From assembly GCA_907163375.1 (NCBI GenBank), contig CAJQUW010012516.1, forward strand, positions 186,001 to 250,000: DNA of 64,000 bases. The letters are read 5' to 3'. Both the position numbers and the translations under genes were made by a program. Positions 47,256-58,619 of the stretch are shown piece after piece (positions within the stretch are counted from its first letter, which is position 1; each line of letters opens with the position of its first letter). The DNA comes from Prostheceraeus crozeri (Eukaryota; Platyhelminthes; Polycladida; Euryleptidae). The notes below the pieces were generated by a model, which was given only the letters and a program-made list of their open reading frames with translations, had not been told where the DNA came from and ran no database searches.

Positions 47256-49985
47256 CCCGGGTTTTTAGGACCCTTAGTTTAATTTCATGTTTTTCCAACG
47301 CTTAAAAAGACTAAGCAAATATTTTGGTAATGGATTATATTTGCACATACAAGTAACGCGTAAACTCGTCACAAAAAGTTACTTTTGTCGATACGTGACA
47401 CACAGGCTATACATGTACATGTAAATTTAGCAAGGGCCACAAGAAGAGCACAGGAGAGATCTGTGCTCATTACAACGTGGTTTGCGGCATTTGGGGCAAA
47501 TACTCGTACAATTTGTCTTCCGGTCCTTATGCTTGTCACAAAACGCACACCTTACCTTTCTCTGTATCCTCTCCACTTGAGCAGCTGCGGGTTCGGGTAA
47601 ATCGTACCCGAGCGACTTGATTGCATTTGCTGTCGATGCATGTATTTGATTCAGGTTCTGCAATGGTTTTTTATATGAGCGTGGATTAGTTGATACCTAA
47701 GGGCCTTCAAGAATGCGTAATGTTGTTCTTGTTTTCGTGACTCATTCGGATGACGCGAGCTGTAAATGATACTGGCATTGTTTGTCGAAACGTCAACCAT
47801 GTTCGAAAATATGGCATATGGCCATCGCCTGCACTTCCTTTTGCAGGTTAGACTTCTGAGACGTTTGTCTGCGATATCCACACCTGATTTGGTACGATTG
47901 TATTCCAGAATGGAGATTGCTTTTGTATTCCGTTCAGGTGTGGGAACGGTAGGATGGAAGATGTCCAAGAGCAGTACAGGTTTGGCTCCTTTATCCCAAA
48001 AGGATACGAGGAAGGTTCCATGCTGCTCTTCCTTGTAAATATTTGTATCCTTTCTTTGTCGACCTTCTGTTGAACGGCGTCAGATGGAATTGATCTACTG
48101 TTGGAATTTACCGTACCGATATAAGTTATGTTTTTCTCGCGCAATGAATTTACCAATTCCATAGAGGTAAACCAGTTATCTCCTGAAAATCAATAAAAAA
48201 ATACTCAATTGTTTTTATTTGGGTAAGCTATAAAGCCATACAGATTAAAAATTTGCGAAAATCGCTAGAAATAACAAGTATAATTAATTTCGTTATGATA
48301 GAAAGTTATAGACATAAAAGCTAACTATGTAATAATCAGAAAAAATAATATTTTATTAGCCTAACAATCTTTGGGTAAAACTTGTTTTGCTGTGTTGTAG
48401 GCTAAACCGCGTAACATTCGATATAATATCAGTACTACAGCATGGTAACGATTTGTATAATGAACTTACCGGTCAAATTTCTCCCGGAACCAAAAAACGG
48501 TCTCATCAAATGCATTGAAACGCCATGTGTACTAATCTTTTCTCCAGGTCTTATGCTACCGACTCCAATGTAAATAAATCCATTCAACATATAGAAGGAT
48601 TCGGCATCTCACAACCAGAATAACTTGATGCCAAACCTGCCCGGTTTCGAACTCATATATTGCTTGAACTTAACTCTACCATGATATTCCAGTAGCTGCT
48701 CATCTATCGTCAAGTAAGGACTTGCAGTAAAAAAATGACGTAGGTTGGAGATGAATTCCTCAAAAATCTCACGAACGGGTGCAAGGACATCAGATCGATC
48801 TCTGCTGAGAGGGTCATCAAAGCGTAACCAAGCCTTGGTTTGTTGAAACCTTTCGCGAGACATCGTTGCCGGACAAACAGCAAAACCATCCCGAGGGTAG
48901 TTGGAACGGAATGCACCTAGAAACAAAATGAATAGAGTATTAGAAAAGCTTAAAATTTATGGATAGATAATCTAATAGAAGCAAACTAGATTATTCATGA
49001 ATAGAAGGGCCTACAAGAAATGCATGCCATCAACTAAAAACATTTGTTTCTTATTTTTTTATTATATTACTACACACGATTTCTACTCAAAATAATAATA
49101 ACGATATAATAACTAATAGTATCATTACTGTGTAACCTACATGTAAATACTTTACAACTTTTCTTATGTATCTTCATATAGACCTATATTTATATAACTT
49201 CAAGAATATGTATAGCCTACTTACCCAATAATATCAGCAAACCAACAAAGGCTTGAAGCTCCTCCATGTCAATAGGTCTAAAAACCTTACGCTTATCCTG
49301 ATGTCTCATGTTCCAATCAAATACAATGCGCTTGCCTTGAAGATTTTCCTTGAAGATTGCCTTCAAGATTTTCTTTCTCCATAAAGATGAGAAATGATTC
49401 CATTTCAGTTTGTGGATTAGTACCGGGCGTAGGACCTTCAACAAATCGTATTATATTTCTCAGAGGTTCTCGCCCTTGACGATGTGATGTTTCATTAGTT
49501 GGTGTCCAAGCAATACCTTAAGGAGACACAAGACGAGAATTGATAGTAAAGGTTTCGTTTTGAGTTTCATCATTATCTGCGTCTGAATCCGATTCCATCA
49601 CATGAACTTGGTCATCTAACTCATCATCGTCTAGCAATTCGTGAGTAACATCTTCCTGTTCCTGCAGATCATTTCTATCGCCGAATTCTTCATTATTAGT
49701 TTCATCTTGCAGTATATTCTCATAATCATCTTCAGAATCAGCTGCTTCCGCATAGCGAGAAATGTTCACACGGCACTGACGCTTCGGTCTGCTCATCATG
49801 AAAGCAAAAGTTGCAATGAAAAGCTAAGACGATTGATGTAACTTTGGGAATGCAATTTCATTGGTCAGATATTCAGCCAACGATTGCCGAGTAATTGCAG
49901 CTGAATCACATCGTTGTCAAGCTGCCGGCGTAGACGGATAACCGCTTTTATTTTAGTTTTTGACATCGGGCCTCCAGAACCCTGG
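47256..49985 (-). mobile_element. piggyBac transposon, decayed ends
   Basis: The left end CCCGGGTTTTTAGGACCC (47256-47273) is the imperfect inverted counterpart of 49968-49985 (CCAGGGTTCTGGAGGCCC on the other strand). The flanking tetramers are ctaa and ttgg, each one or two changes from the TTAA required by piggyBac. The transposase gene fills the minus strand. End decay and coding breaks agree that the copy is old. Confidence 0.65.
47427..49799 (-). pseudogene. piggyBac transposase with two introns, broken
   Basis: From the ATG at 49799 (or the adjacent second ATG at 49796) an acidic N-terminus leads to the DDE_Tnp_1_7 region. Two introns are visible: 48917-49224 (GTAAGT donor, TTTCTAG acceptor), joining LLILLG to AFRSNYPRDGF, and 48183-48469 (GTAAGT, TTTTCAG), joining GSGRNLTG to DNWFTS. 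Exon tracts match piggyBac: FGIKLFWL then DAESFYMLNG (first catalytic D), DNWFTSMELVNSL (second D), RTKSGVDIADK (third D), and a C-terminal Cys-rich zinc module CAFCDKHKDRK...CPKCRKPRCNEH...CSSC. Breaks: an in-frame TGA at 48609-48611, a stop after SRLVSP near 49520, and frame changes near 49390 and 48040. Inactive. Confidence 0.85.
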
Positions 49986-50089
49986 TTGGCAGATGAAGCA
50001 TTCATACATCACAACATTTAAACAAATAATAGATGGAAGCTTTAGTCTGAACTACGCATTGAAAACATCAAAAGAATAAACGTCACGGA

Positions 50090-51733
50090 CAGAGGCGTCG
50101 CTAAGGACACATCATTGGGGGGGGGGGTGTTTGCTAAATTTTACCTGATTTACAACTAAGAACCAAAATTTACCTGATTATTGCACACACGCATACTCAC
50201 ACACACATTCCAACATGTTTCATGATTATAACCTGCAGAAGAGGTACCTAGTCATCTAATCGGCCGGAAATGACGCCTATAAATGAAAAATAATTTAATT
50301 GGTGGTTCATACGAATATTATTCATATTGAGTAGTCTCGACTGCTAAGGAAATTTTCGATGGTGTTTGCATCGAGAAAGTTAACACGCTGTTAACAATAA
50401 ACTTCTACGCACAGAGATGACGGTGTGCCTTATTCATACCGTGCGCTTTCCGCGGTGCGCGTGTGACTGACGCGGTATGAGGAAGGTTCGATGAAATCCA
50501 CCGTAGAGATGACGTCATCTCCTCAAGGGACAACGCAATAGCCAGAACTTATATGAATCAACGGCTAAATACACTACACAGCTAGGCAGAATGAGTTGCA
50601 GGCGTTTCAGCGTCAGGTGATTCAGTGCCAATATTCACTGGCCGCATTATAGGTAGGGTACTGGAATTACATTTCAATTGCACTTAGAAATTTTAAATTT
50701 AGCAGAGCTAACTCACATCGCCTTATGCTCCAATTTTTAAGAAAATGCGAGGCGACTGTTCCTCCCACAGAATTAGATTCATCTGCGCGGGTTTCGGTTT
50801 CCTAGAAAGGAAGAGTTATATGTAACCTTAATATCGAAATGGTACATCACAGAATTAGACAACTTGCTCCTTCTCGAATGGATAATTCGTGTATCGCTTG
50901 CTATTGGAAATGGCAAACAATAAGCTGTCAGCAGAGGACAACAGAGCCAGTGAGAGATGCGTGCGTGCTGTGATATCACTCCTCGCACACACCAAAACAC
51001 ACATCGATGCCTGGCTTCCATTCAATGTATGCACCATACAGTGAGCAATGCCGAGGAGAGGATGTGAAATCATCAAGTGAACTAATTTTCGTACGCCTGC
51101 TACTTTCTTTAATAATGATCGGAAGGGCCAATATTATGGAGAAAACGTGTGGGCAATGATCTGAATTCTTCGAATCTGAAGGAATTTTGGCAATCGAAGC
51201 ACTTTGCTGGAACTCACATTAATCCTTTTAATCCTCACATTCACATTAATCACTTTTTTCCCTATCTCTGTAAGGTATAAGGAATTCCTTTTTGCCCACC
51301 TAATAGGTTCCTCAATGTGCCGTCCATCACATTCTTCTGTCACATTCATTAATCACACTTCTAGCAAACCGAAGCAGATAAACAAAATATTTAATTCGGT
51401 GGTCCCTCCTGCTCGCATATACAGTCATCCCGGGTAGAGGTCGTTTTCAGCGCGCTATGTTTGACCGCTTTCGCGTGACAAATCAATATCATCGACAGCA
51501 ACTAACCATATACTTTCTGGTGTCTAGAAAGGATAAGAATTTCCCGACATTATGAATTGTTTTTGTGACAAGACGTGTTTTCGTGGCTAAGAACAACGGC
51601 AGTGAATATTGGAGCTGAATCGCCGGCAAACCGGCGGTTTACCTGACATTTCTCATTTTACCTGAATCTTTTAATAATTTCATATTGGTGGGGTGTCACG
51701 GTCCCCCACACCCCCCCGGTCGCGACGCCTCTG
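50090..51733. mobile_element. Non-autonomous hAT element with exact 8-bp target duplication
   Basis: The ends are perfect 12-bp inverted repeats CAGAGGCGTCGC (50090-50101 and 51722-51733), flanked by gtcacgga on both sides (50082-50089 and 51734-51741). Long G or C runs follow each end. TTTACCTGA words lie inside both ends. No hAT transposase is readable. The interior contains a diverged copy of the CAGAATTAGA repeat family (about 50765-51400), so that repeat either jumped in or was captured. Confidence 0.85.
50765..51400 (-). repeat. CAGAATTAGA repeat family, diverged copy C
   Basis: CACAGAATTAGA words at 50765 and 50848 and a body related to the units at 8.2 and 11.4-12.4 kb (for example GGCCAATATTATGGAGAAAAC at about 51126 and CTATCTCTGTAAGGTAT at 51264). 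Strongly diverged and rearranged. It sits inside the hAT element 50090-51733. Confidence 0.6.
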
Positions 51734-51741
51734 GTCACGGA

Positions 51742-52360
51742 AGATCTTTGTAAAATATTCAATATTACATAAGATTGAAAATCGAAAAAACCTAAAATAC
51801 CCGGCTTAGCAGGACAACCGTTATGAATCAATCCTTCAACTTCAATCATTTCCTTAACATGGTTGTGAAAGACTAAAGTTGAAATTTGAAAAAATGGCTT
51901 AAAGGACATGCAATTTGTGTTTATGAACGAAAATGGGAGTCTGCATAAAGTATATGTCTTTCAATGAATCACAATACGACAGGCGCAGTCCCGCATGCAG
52001 AAGCAATGAAGACTGCCATTGTCTGCTTGTGCACTTAATTGTTCATAGTTTGATTCAAATTGATTAGAAATTATTCACAAATTAGATGACAGAATGGCAA
52101 ATTGAAGTCTGCATTCTAGCCAATCACTCTTGAAACATTGACCTTTTCATGCAGTACTTAAAATTTCTTCGAAAAAATTCAAATGCGTCAAATTCGTCAA
52201 AGGCGTTCTATGCGTCGTACGATGTTGGGAATGGTGCCATTAGAATCACATTGATCATGTCTTTCATCTCATTACAAATTTTTGACACTACGGGATCAAT
52301 ATTGCCGTGCAATATGGATAAATGGGCTACAATATGCATAAAAAAGGGTTAATCGCCGTC
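51742..52360. other. Unannotated spacer
   Basis: No gene or element recognised between the hAT duplication and the piggyBac derivative. Confidence 0.3.
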
Positions 52361-52679
52361 TTAACCCTTTCGCGTCGGCCCACTGGCAACGCCGGCAGTT
52401 GAACCCCAACATACGGGCACCGCCCGTAGTAGGTGATCAGTCGTAAAAGGCAAAACTTTAAAGAGCCGCTGACGAAAGAAAAGCTATTCACTCATTAATT
52501 TTTCTCAACGTGCAGCAAAAGACACTGTTCTGCCATATTCATTCTTGTGGCTTAACTGACAAGATTGCTAGCTTCTGTATCGACCGATCAAGCAGACACC
52601 GGCATATATAATTGCAACTCAACGGGCGCATGAAGACATTCTTGCTGCAGACGCTACTTCAGCGGATCCGATCACTGCG

Positions 52680-53165
52680 TCATGTCTTCAAGACCGAAAC
52701 GAGTCGCAAAAGAATAGGCATTGAGATATGTGAATATCTTCCGAGATTCATCCAATGAAAAAGAGGTAGTTCCTGAAACTGACCCACCAGAATGCAGTTG
52801 CCCTTCATGAAGAAATAATTTAGCCGTGAAGATGAAATACAACCGATTGTAAGGGAGCGGTCGGCATCATGATCCTGACTTTAGTAACAATCCTGACGTG
52901 TCCTCCGTGAGTTCTCATTCGGATTCTCGTCCTTTCAATCTTTCCACATTCAGTGGTAACGATGAACTTCATTTTCAATGTCCTGAAAGTGATGTTGATT
53001 TCGTATTGAAAATTGTTGATCAGGAATTGCTTACCATGTTAGCCGAATGGACAAATAAGAAAGCTGCACATGACCCAAATATTGGCAACAAACATAAAGA
53101 TAGAAACCGTATTCACACATAACAGTGGTCTGACGTACCAAGTAACGAAGCAAACAAGTTCATCC
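52680..53165 (+). pseudogene. piggyBac transposase N-terminal remnant
   Basis: The frame starting MSSRPKRVAKE at about 52680, and later DVSSVSSHSDSRPFNLS, DVDFVLKIVDQELLTMLAEWTNKK and then W(S)DV, corresponds to the N-terminal part of piggyBac transposases (compare ELL..+.EWTN in the 39.4 kb remnant). Stops and at least one frame change interrupt it, and the whole catalytic region is missing, so the protein cannot be functional. Confidence 0.65.
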
Positions 53166-53227
53166 GAACAAGTTTGCATTGCATCTCGAATGCCTTGAAG
53201 AGTGGCACAAAAGCAATAAAGCTTTTA

Positions 53228-53752
53228 GGCCGCTGTCACACATGAAAAAGCGTTTCCATCTTCCATGTCACTCACTTTTTTGCACATTCTTCATAAGGCG
53301 TCTTCCATAAGGCGTGATGAGACGATTCTCATCCGCTGTCTTCCACCTTCCATCTTCCACCTACCGCAGTCACACCAGGGAAATCCTTTTCCGATGCAGT
53401 AAGCGCTATTTTTCACTATTTACCGGTGCTATGACTACTGTCTTGATCCTCATCCTCGTTCGACATTGTGAACAAAGGCTGCTTTCTGATTGCTTCGCTT
53501 TACAAATCACAGCTTCCTAAATCTTCCCTCAGACGTCACTTCACGTTGTTCTATTTTTAGAACAGTCTCGCGGCTGACACTTGACGGATTATGGAAATGA
53601 ATTTCATCAGCCGCATAATTTCATGCCTTATGTCCGCTGGAAGACGCCTTATGACTTTTTTCTGGGTGACAGATTGTATTCTTTTCTACATGCAATTAAA
53701 GGGAAATCCTAAATGTAAGATGGAAGATGCCTTTTCCTGTGTGACAGCGACC
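53228..53752. mobile_element. PIF/Harbinger-type MITE
   Basis: The ends GGCCGCTGTCACACATGAAA and, inverted, GGTCGCTGTCACACAGGAAA are flanked by TTA on both sides (53225-53227 and 53753-53755), the 3-bp duplication of PIF/Harbinger elements. Further inverted words (CATAAGGCGTCTTCCA) lie inside each end. Non-coding, 525 bp. It sits inside the piggyBac derivative and is therefore younger. Confidence 0.8.
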
Positions 53753-53935
53753 TTATTGTTCAAGATGCTCGCAGTTCCCTGACAAAGACTTGTCTTTCTT
53801 TAGTATGAGTGCAGCCAAATGTTTTGTTCATTATCAAATGTTTTTCAATTAAGCTTACTGAAAAATTCCATTAAAAGGTGATATTCCATGAAAACGCTGC
53901 TGCTGCTAAATGAATAGCCGACGCGAAAGAGTCAA

Positions 53936-54678
53936 AGATAGATATATTCCTAATTCTCTTACAAAGTAAAGCCTTCACTAATGCCCTGTGTCAATATCAC
54001 AAGCATGGCATGAAAAACATGACTTCATGCCACGCATGCAGTGAATAATGGCAAGCCAGAAAACTAAAAGGCACTGCTTGTTCCGGTATGATGATGCAGC
54101 ATAAAGTTTAGGCTAAATTCTACAATGCTGCCTTTAGATTTACATAAAACATAAAATTCTGCTCATAAATTGATAGATTGAGTTTGTATAGTTGCTCTCT
54201 CTCTGTAAATAAAGTATCAAGCTACCTATCAACTATTCTGCATCATACTCATCAATTTGTGGGAGCTCAAAAAGAGCCTACAGTTGGACACACTGCTTTT
54301 CTGCACCATAAAATACTAATTTTCCCGCCATCACAAAAATTTTCTACCACCTAGCTTCCTTATCTACTAATTTTTTTTACATAAAGTGAATTTCTTATGT
54401 GCATGAATATTGAAGCAGACCGATTCTCAGTCAGAGAAAAAAATAAAGTGCTCGATAATTTGCGATGCATGATTGGCAAGTAATCGATGATAATTGTGAC
54501 AAATCGACATTCGCCACTGTTGTATTCTGATCTCTGCAAATGAACGCAATTGTTCTGCTACTGCGGACAGTCCATGGCTGTCTGCGATAAGTGCTGACAC
54601 CTCACAAAGAAACCGTCATGTTAACAAAATAATTTGGAAGTGTTACTTCATCCATTTCATTCTAGATTGTTATCAACC
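53936..54678. other. Unannotated spacer
   Basis: No feature supported. Confidence 0.3.
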
Positions 54679-55440
54679 ATGATTTCTCGCGGTGCTGACT
54701 TGACTGAGTTTCAGAGAAGTCAAATCCATGCAAAATCTATGCATTAAAGAATCGTGCATTCTTTTCAAAGCCAAAAAATTTCTAAATGAGAGAAAATAGT
54801 CAAAAAGCTTCGTGAAAGATGGTCTGTCGATGGCATAGAAATAAATTGTTCATCTGAAGTTGACTAGAATGGAAATTGACCCAAGGTCACGGCACAGTCG
54901 CGGGAACTAAGTTGAGGCATGAATGGCCAATTAAGAGCTTAGAATTACACATTTGACCGATTCTAACCCAATGATGCAGACGTTGACAGGCGTATCTAAG
55001 TGAAAATGAGTGCGATTTATGTGCAGTTATTGTGTATTGCCTGAAGCTTAATTTCCATTCCAGAGGCTTTATTGTTGTCAATTTCTATGGTCGATGGACA
55101 AGCTGAAGGAAGCCAACGAAATGCTTTTGAGCGAGCGAAAGTCACGAGTGAAAATAAGATTGCCACGATGCCTACCAGAGAAATAAAACAGGACTTGCAT
55201 CATGGATCTTGCAACAGAAGAATAGTCTCAAATCGGTTGCGAGATATTGTTCTCAAGTCCTTAACGAAAAAGAAGTTTCTTCTGGCCATCAAGACGGCAG
55301 ACTTGAATGGGCCCGGCAAAAGTCTAATTGGAGCTCTAGAAAGGGGAAGCAGTTTCGATTTTGTTTAGGACAATCCCGCGTGCAGAATGTTCGAAGACCC
55401 TTTGCAAGTCGATATTCGTAACCATATGTTTGCAGCGCTT
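54679..55440 (+). pseudogene. Tc1-type transposase relic, split by a MITE
   Basis: The left part starts MISRGADLTEFQRSQIHAKS, the classic Tc1 N-terminal helix-turn-helix, and ends LRERWSVDG at the MITE duplication. After the MITE the reading resumes with TREIKQDLHHGSCNRRIVSN (second HTH), KKKFLLA, GRLEWARQKSNW and VRRPFASRYS. These match the Tc1 order (R.I...L....N..VS, RLEWAR..NW, VRRP.G.RY). Stops and frame changes are present, and no complete DDE triad can be read. Old dead copy. Confidence 0.75.
54834..55089. mobile_element. MITE copy 2 (empty site of the Tc1-like insertion)
   Basis: A 256-bp non-coding element with ends CATAGAAAT.../...ATTTCTATG and an exact 8-bp duplication gtcgatgg on both sides (54826-54833, 55090-55097), as hAT elements make. 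The inner sequence matches the copy at 23613-25813 in inverted orientation, but a single TA stands where that copy holds a 1950-bp Tc1-like element. It is inserted within a Tc1-type transposase relic. Confidence 0.85.
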
Positions 55441-58300
55441 CCAATAGTGTGTGACTGATATGGCTGGTAGCATTTTCAGCAAGCGTCTTCATGGACAACA
55501 TATTTGCTCTTCTGTCTGTATAAACATCATTTTATCATTCTGATGAAGCGCTCTTCACAAGAATAAGCAGGTTGTTGAAGGCTAATCCCCAACACCGGGA
55601 ACATCTGTTCATGGTCATTCCACCATTAATTGCGTCCATCATAGCTATGATTCACGTTGTGGTGGTTCTCCACATCCATCTGTCAATTCAGATAATTCAA
55701 AGTGATATAACTTTATTGATACGAAGTCAGATCGTATCAAGTTTATTGATTTTCCCTGTATCAAGTGTTAGGAATTCAGCTATCGGCTTCATTTGCGTTG
55801 GTTTTAAGCTATTCATCGTGGCATATAAATCACTCTTCTAGATGTTTATCATGAAGGCTATACGTTCAGTTACCCAATTAATTAGTTTCGCGGACATTCA
55901 ACAATAAAATGAAGTATATCTTATGTTTTCTCCTGCTGGCATGAAGCGTATAGGAATTCGTCAAATGAATTCTTGTTTCTATACTCATTAGTTTGAGCTG
56001 TTAGTTTATGATTACCAGTTATAAGCTTTAAAATATCGGTGGTTCCCTTATTTTCTGTGGAAATCAAATAAATTTTCAACTCACAGGTAAACTCACAAAA
56101 ATGCAAATAATCAAGTCAGTTATTGCTACTCTTAGCAATAAGATTCTAATCCACTTTTCTCGAAAGTATTCTATCAATCGTACATATCAATTGCTTTTAT
56201 GGATTTGAGTCTATCATTCTTATTTTGTTGAATTCATAATTCTTGTAAAATGTAGTTTAGTTAGCAAACTTCTAATCCTGTAAAACCAAGTTCTATTAAA
56301 ATTGTAGTTCGTCAATATTTTCGCTGATTATGTTGTAAAGCTATCCAGCCAGAGATAACTATTTGCTATGTGTAATTCTTACCTAGTTATGTAAAGCTGC
56401 TTTGTAAAAATGATACTCTACTAGCTTTATGCCAAATTCACCAATTATTCCGTAATTTCGCAGAAATGAACTTGAAGCTTATTCATGTATTTCAAATTCA
56501 TAGCATAATAAAAAAATTCTGCACAATATTTTATTAGTGAAAGAGTAAGTGCTTCAAAAGTATCCTTTTGAATACATGACCTCCCTAAAGTCTTTCAAAG
56601 TTCTATTCATTATGTTTGTTGACTTTTTATCCTTTTTCTCTAATTGATGAATGTGTTTTTAGTATTTTAGTCGCGCGAGCATTGAGCTTGTTTCACACAT
56701 TTTATACATCTTACAACCTGCATCATTCTCTCGGCTTTATCTCATATCCCTGCTTCTTCTGTCTTGCCGCTTTTCCAGGCTTCCCGTGGGAGGAGATTTC
56801 CTATTCAACAGAATTTTTAAAAATTTGCAATTATTTCCCATGGCAAGCCTGCGCTTTACCCATTAATTCATACAGTAAATGGGGGGGGGAATCGTACAAT
56901 AACAGAATAGTTCTGCCGAATTCTGCCAGTGAGCTGATTTCCGCTTTCCCTGCCGTTTAACAAGAATTGTGTTGTATTCTGCTGCCGGCGGAAAACAGTG
57001 TTTTGAATTATAGTCTAAAACATGACATATTTAAAACAATTTAAAATACTGAAAGAACAAACTTTAAAAAAACCGGTTACAAAAACGTTCAAAAAATTTC
57101 CTAACAAGATGGTGACAACAAACAATGAAGCTGGCATTCAGAATTGTGTGGTTCTAAAACCACTCTTGAGAACAACAAGCAAAAGTCACGACTCTAAAGC
57201 CATGTTTATAGTCCAATCTCAAAAACAGTTCAAAATATAGTTTCAAATGTGACACTGCGAAAAAATGTTACTTTTATCTCTATGGAAATGCAACTATTCA
57301 CTTAATATTAGAAGCCTGATCTTATTTATAGACCGGGAGCCTAGTAGGGTTTTAATTAGCAATTCGCGCCCGAAAGATTTAAGGCACGGAATTCATGTGA
57401 CGTGGCGTGCTGTTATTGAAAAGTCAATTATTATGTTCCGCCTATTCTGGAACAATCGATGGGGATCCCCTGAACATATGGCAGTCTTACCTTAAGTTAA
57501 TGTGTGTATTACGACTGCTGAGCATTATTGCACATATATGTACAATCAGTGACTATCAGGACCATCTGAATTCCAAAGAAAACTTAGAAAGCTGAGTGTT
57601 AATAAAGCCAATACATTTTAGCTTGCATAAGTAAATCTTATGTAGAACGTTGTTCTTTCGGAATTTCTAAAAGCAAAGGAAGCAAAAGTTTTAAACGTGT
57701 CTTATGCTTTAGAACACACCCTGTATTTTAAGCCCTCGTTTACTGTATGCAGTCCCTCACTGATAAGTAATATTAACATTTTGCTCCTTGCTGTTTAGAA
57801 ATTATTCAAAAGTACATGCAGTTATATCTCATTTGATGGTACTCCATAGCATAAGAATTATAGCTATTGGGAAAATCTGAGGCTATCTCACATACAATGT
57901 TCGTTTCCATCAATCAACCTAAACAGATTTCTGCATCCCCGAGAGAGAAATATCAGATAGAGTAAGGGTGTTCCCATTAATGAAGTATTAATAGGAGAGA
58001 AAATCAGATTGAAAGACACTGATCTCGCCATTCAGGAGTCAATGGATGATATTTTTAAGACCCACCAGTCGAATTTGTGTCCTTAAACTATAATTATGAA
58101 AGCGTCTCGAAAAATATTATTTAAGCTCAATCTGTTTCCATTGGCACTGCCATGACAGAGATCGACTAATCTTCATCAGGAGCAATATCATAAAAAGCAA
58201 ATGAAAAAGTCGTAGGACATTGAGCTCATAGACAATTAATCAGCAAGTTTTCAAGTTAAGAATTGATTGGACTCGATAGTAGTAAGCAAGTGACAAACAC
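55441..58300. other. AT-rich region without a recognisable gene
   Basis: Several frames of 60-115 codons occur, none with family resemblance. A G-run near 56881 is the only compositional oddity. The region precedes an abrupt change to GC-rich repeat DNA at about 58300. Confidence 0.4.
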
Positions 58301-58308
58301 TCGACCGG

Positions 58309-58500
58309 CGCGCCCCCCCCTCTGGAACGACAGAGTGTCGTGGTCGGCCGCGTTGGTGCTTCGGGTCTGACTCCCCCCCTCTGGAACGACAGAGGTTGTA
58401 GTCTGTCGTGGTGTGCCGGCCAGGTGGGTCCACGTTCACAAACTGTTCGCTGACTCCCCCCCCTCTGCAACGACAGAGTGTGAGACTCGGGTGAGTTGGT
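58309..58500. repeat. GC-rich repeat, three units with C-tract
   Basis: Three copies of CCCCCCTCTGGAACGACAGAG (the last with one change) begin near 58313, 58374 and 58459. The same pyrimidine tract recurs once in every 504-bp unit downstream. The strand asymmetry (C-runs on plus, G-runs on minus) could allow unusual DNA structures; that is inference. Confidence 0.7.
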
Positions 58501-58511
58501 CCGACCGCCTG

Positions 58512-58610
58512 GTTGACGTGGGCGACCGTCCAGGTTGACGTGGGCGACCGTCTACGTAGACGTGGGCGACCGTCTAGGTTGACGTGGGCGACCGTCCAGG
58601 TTGTCGTGGA
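58512..58610. repeat. 22-bp minisatellite
   Basis: About four and a half tandem copies of GTTGACGTGGGCGACCGTC plus CAG or TAG. Variants differ by single bases. GC content is far above the surrounding genome. Confidence 0.85.
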
Positions 58611-58619
58611 TGGTGAAAT

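Larger units (their letters stand above)
52365..53931 (+). mobile_element. Internally deleted piggyBac derivative
   Basis: The left end CCCTTTCGCGTCGGC directly follows TTAA (52361-52364). The inverted right end CTCTTTCGCGTCGGC (to 53931) is followed by TCAA. This is the piggyBac terminal layout with one decayed target base. Inside, only N-terminal transposase coding remains. A Harbinger MITE is inserted at 53228-53752. Confidence 0.75.
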
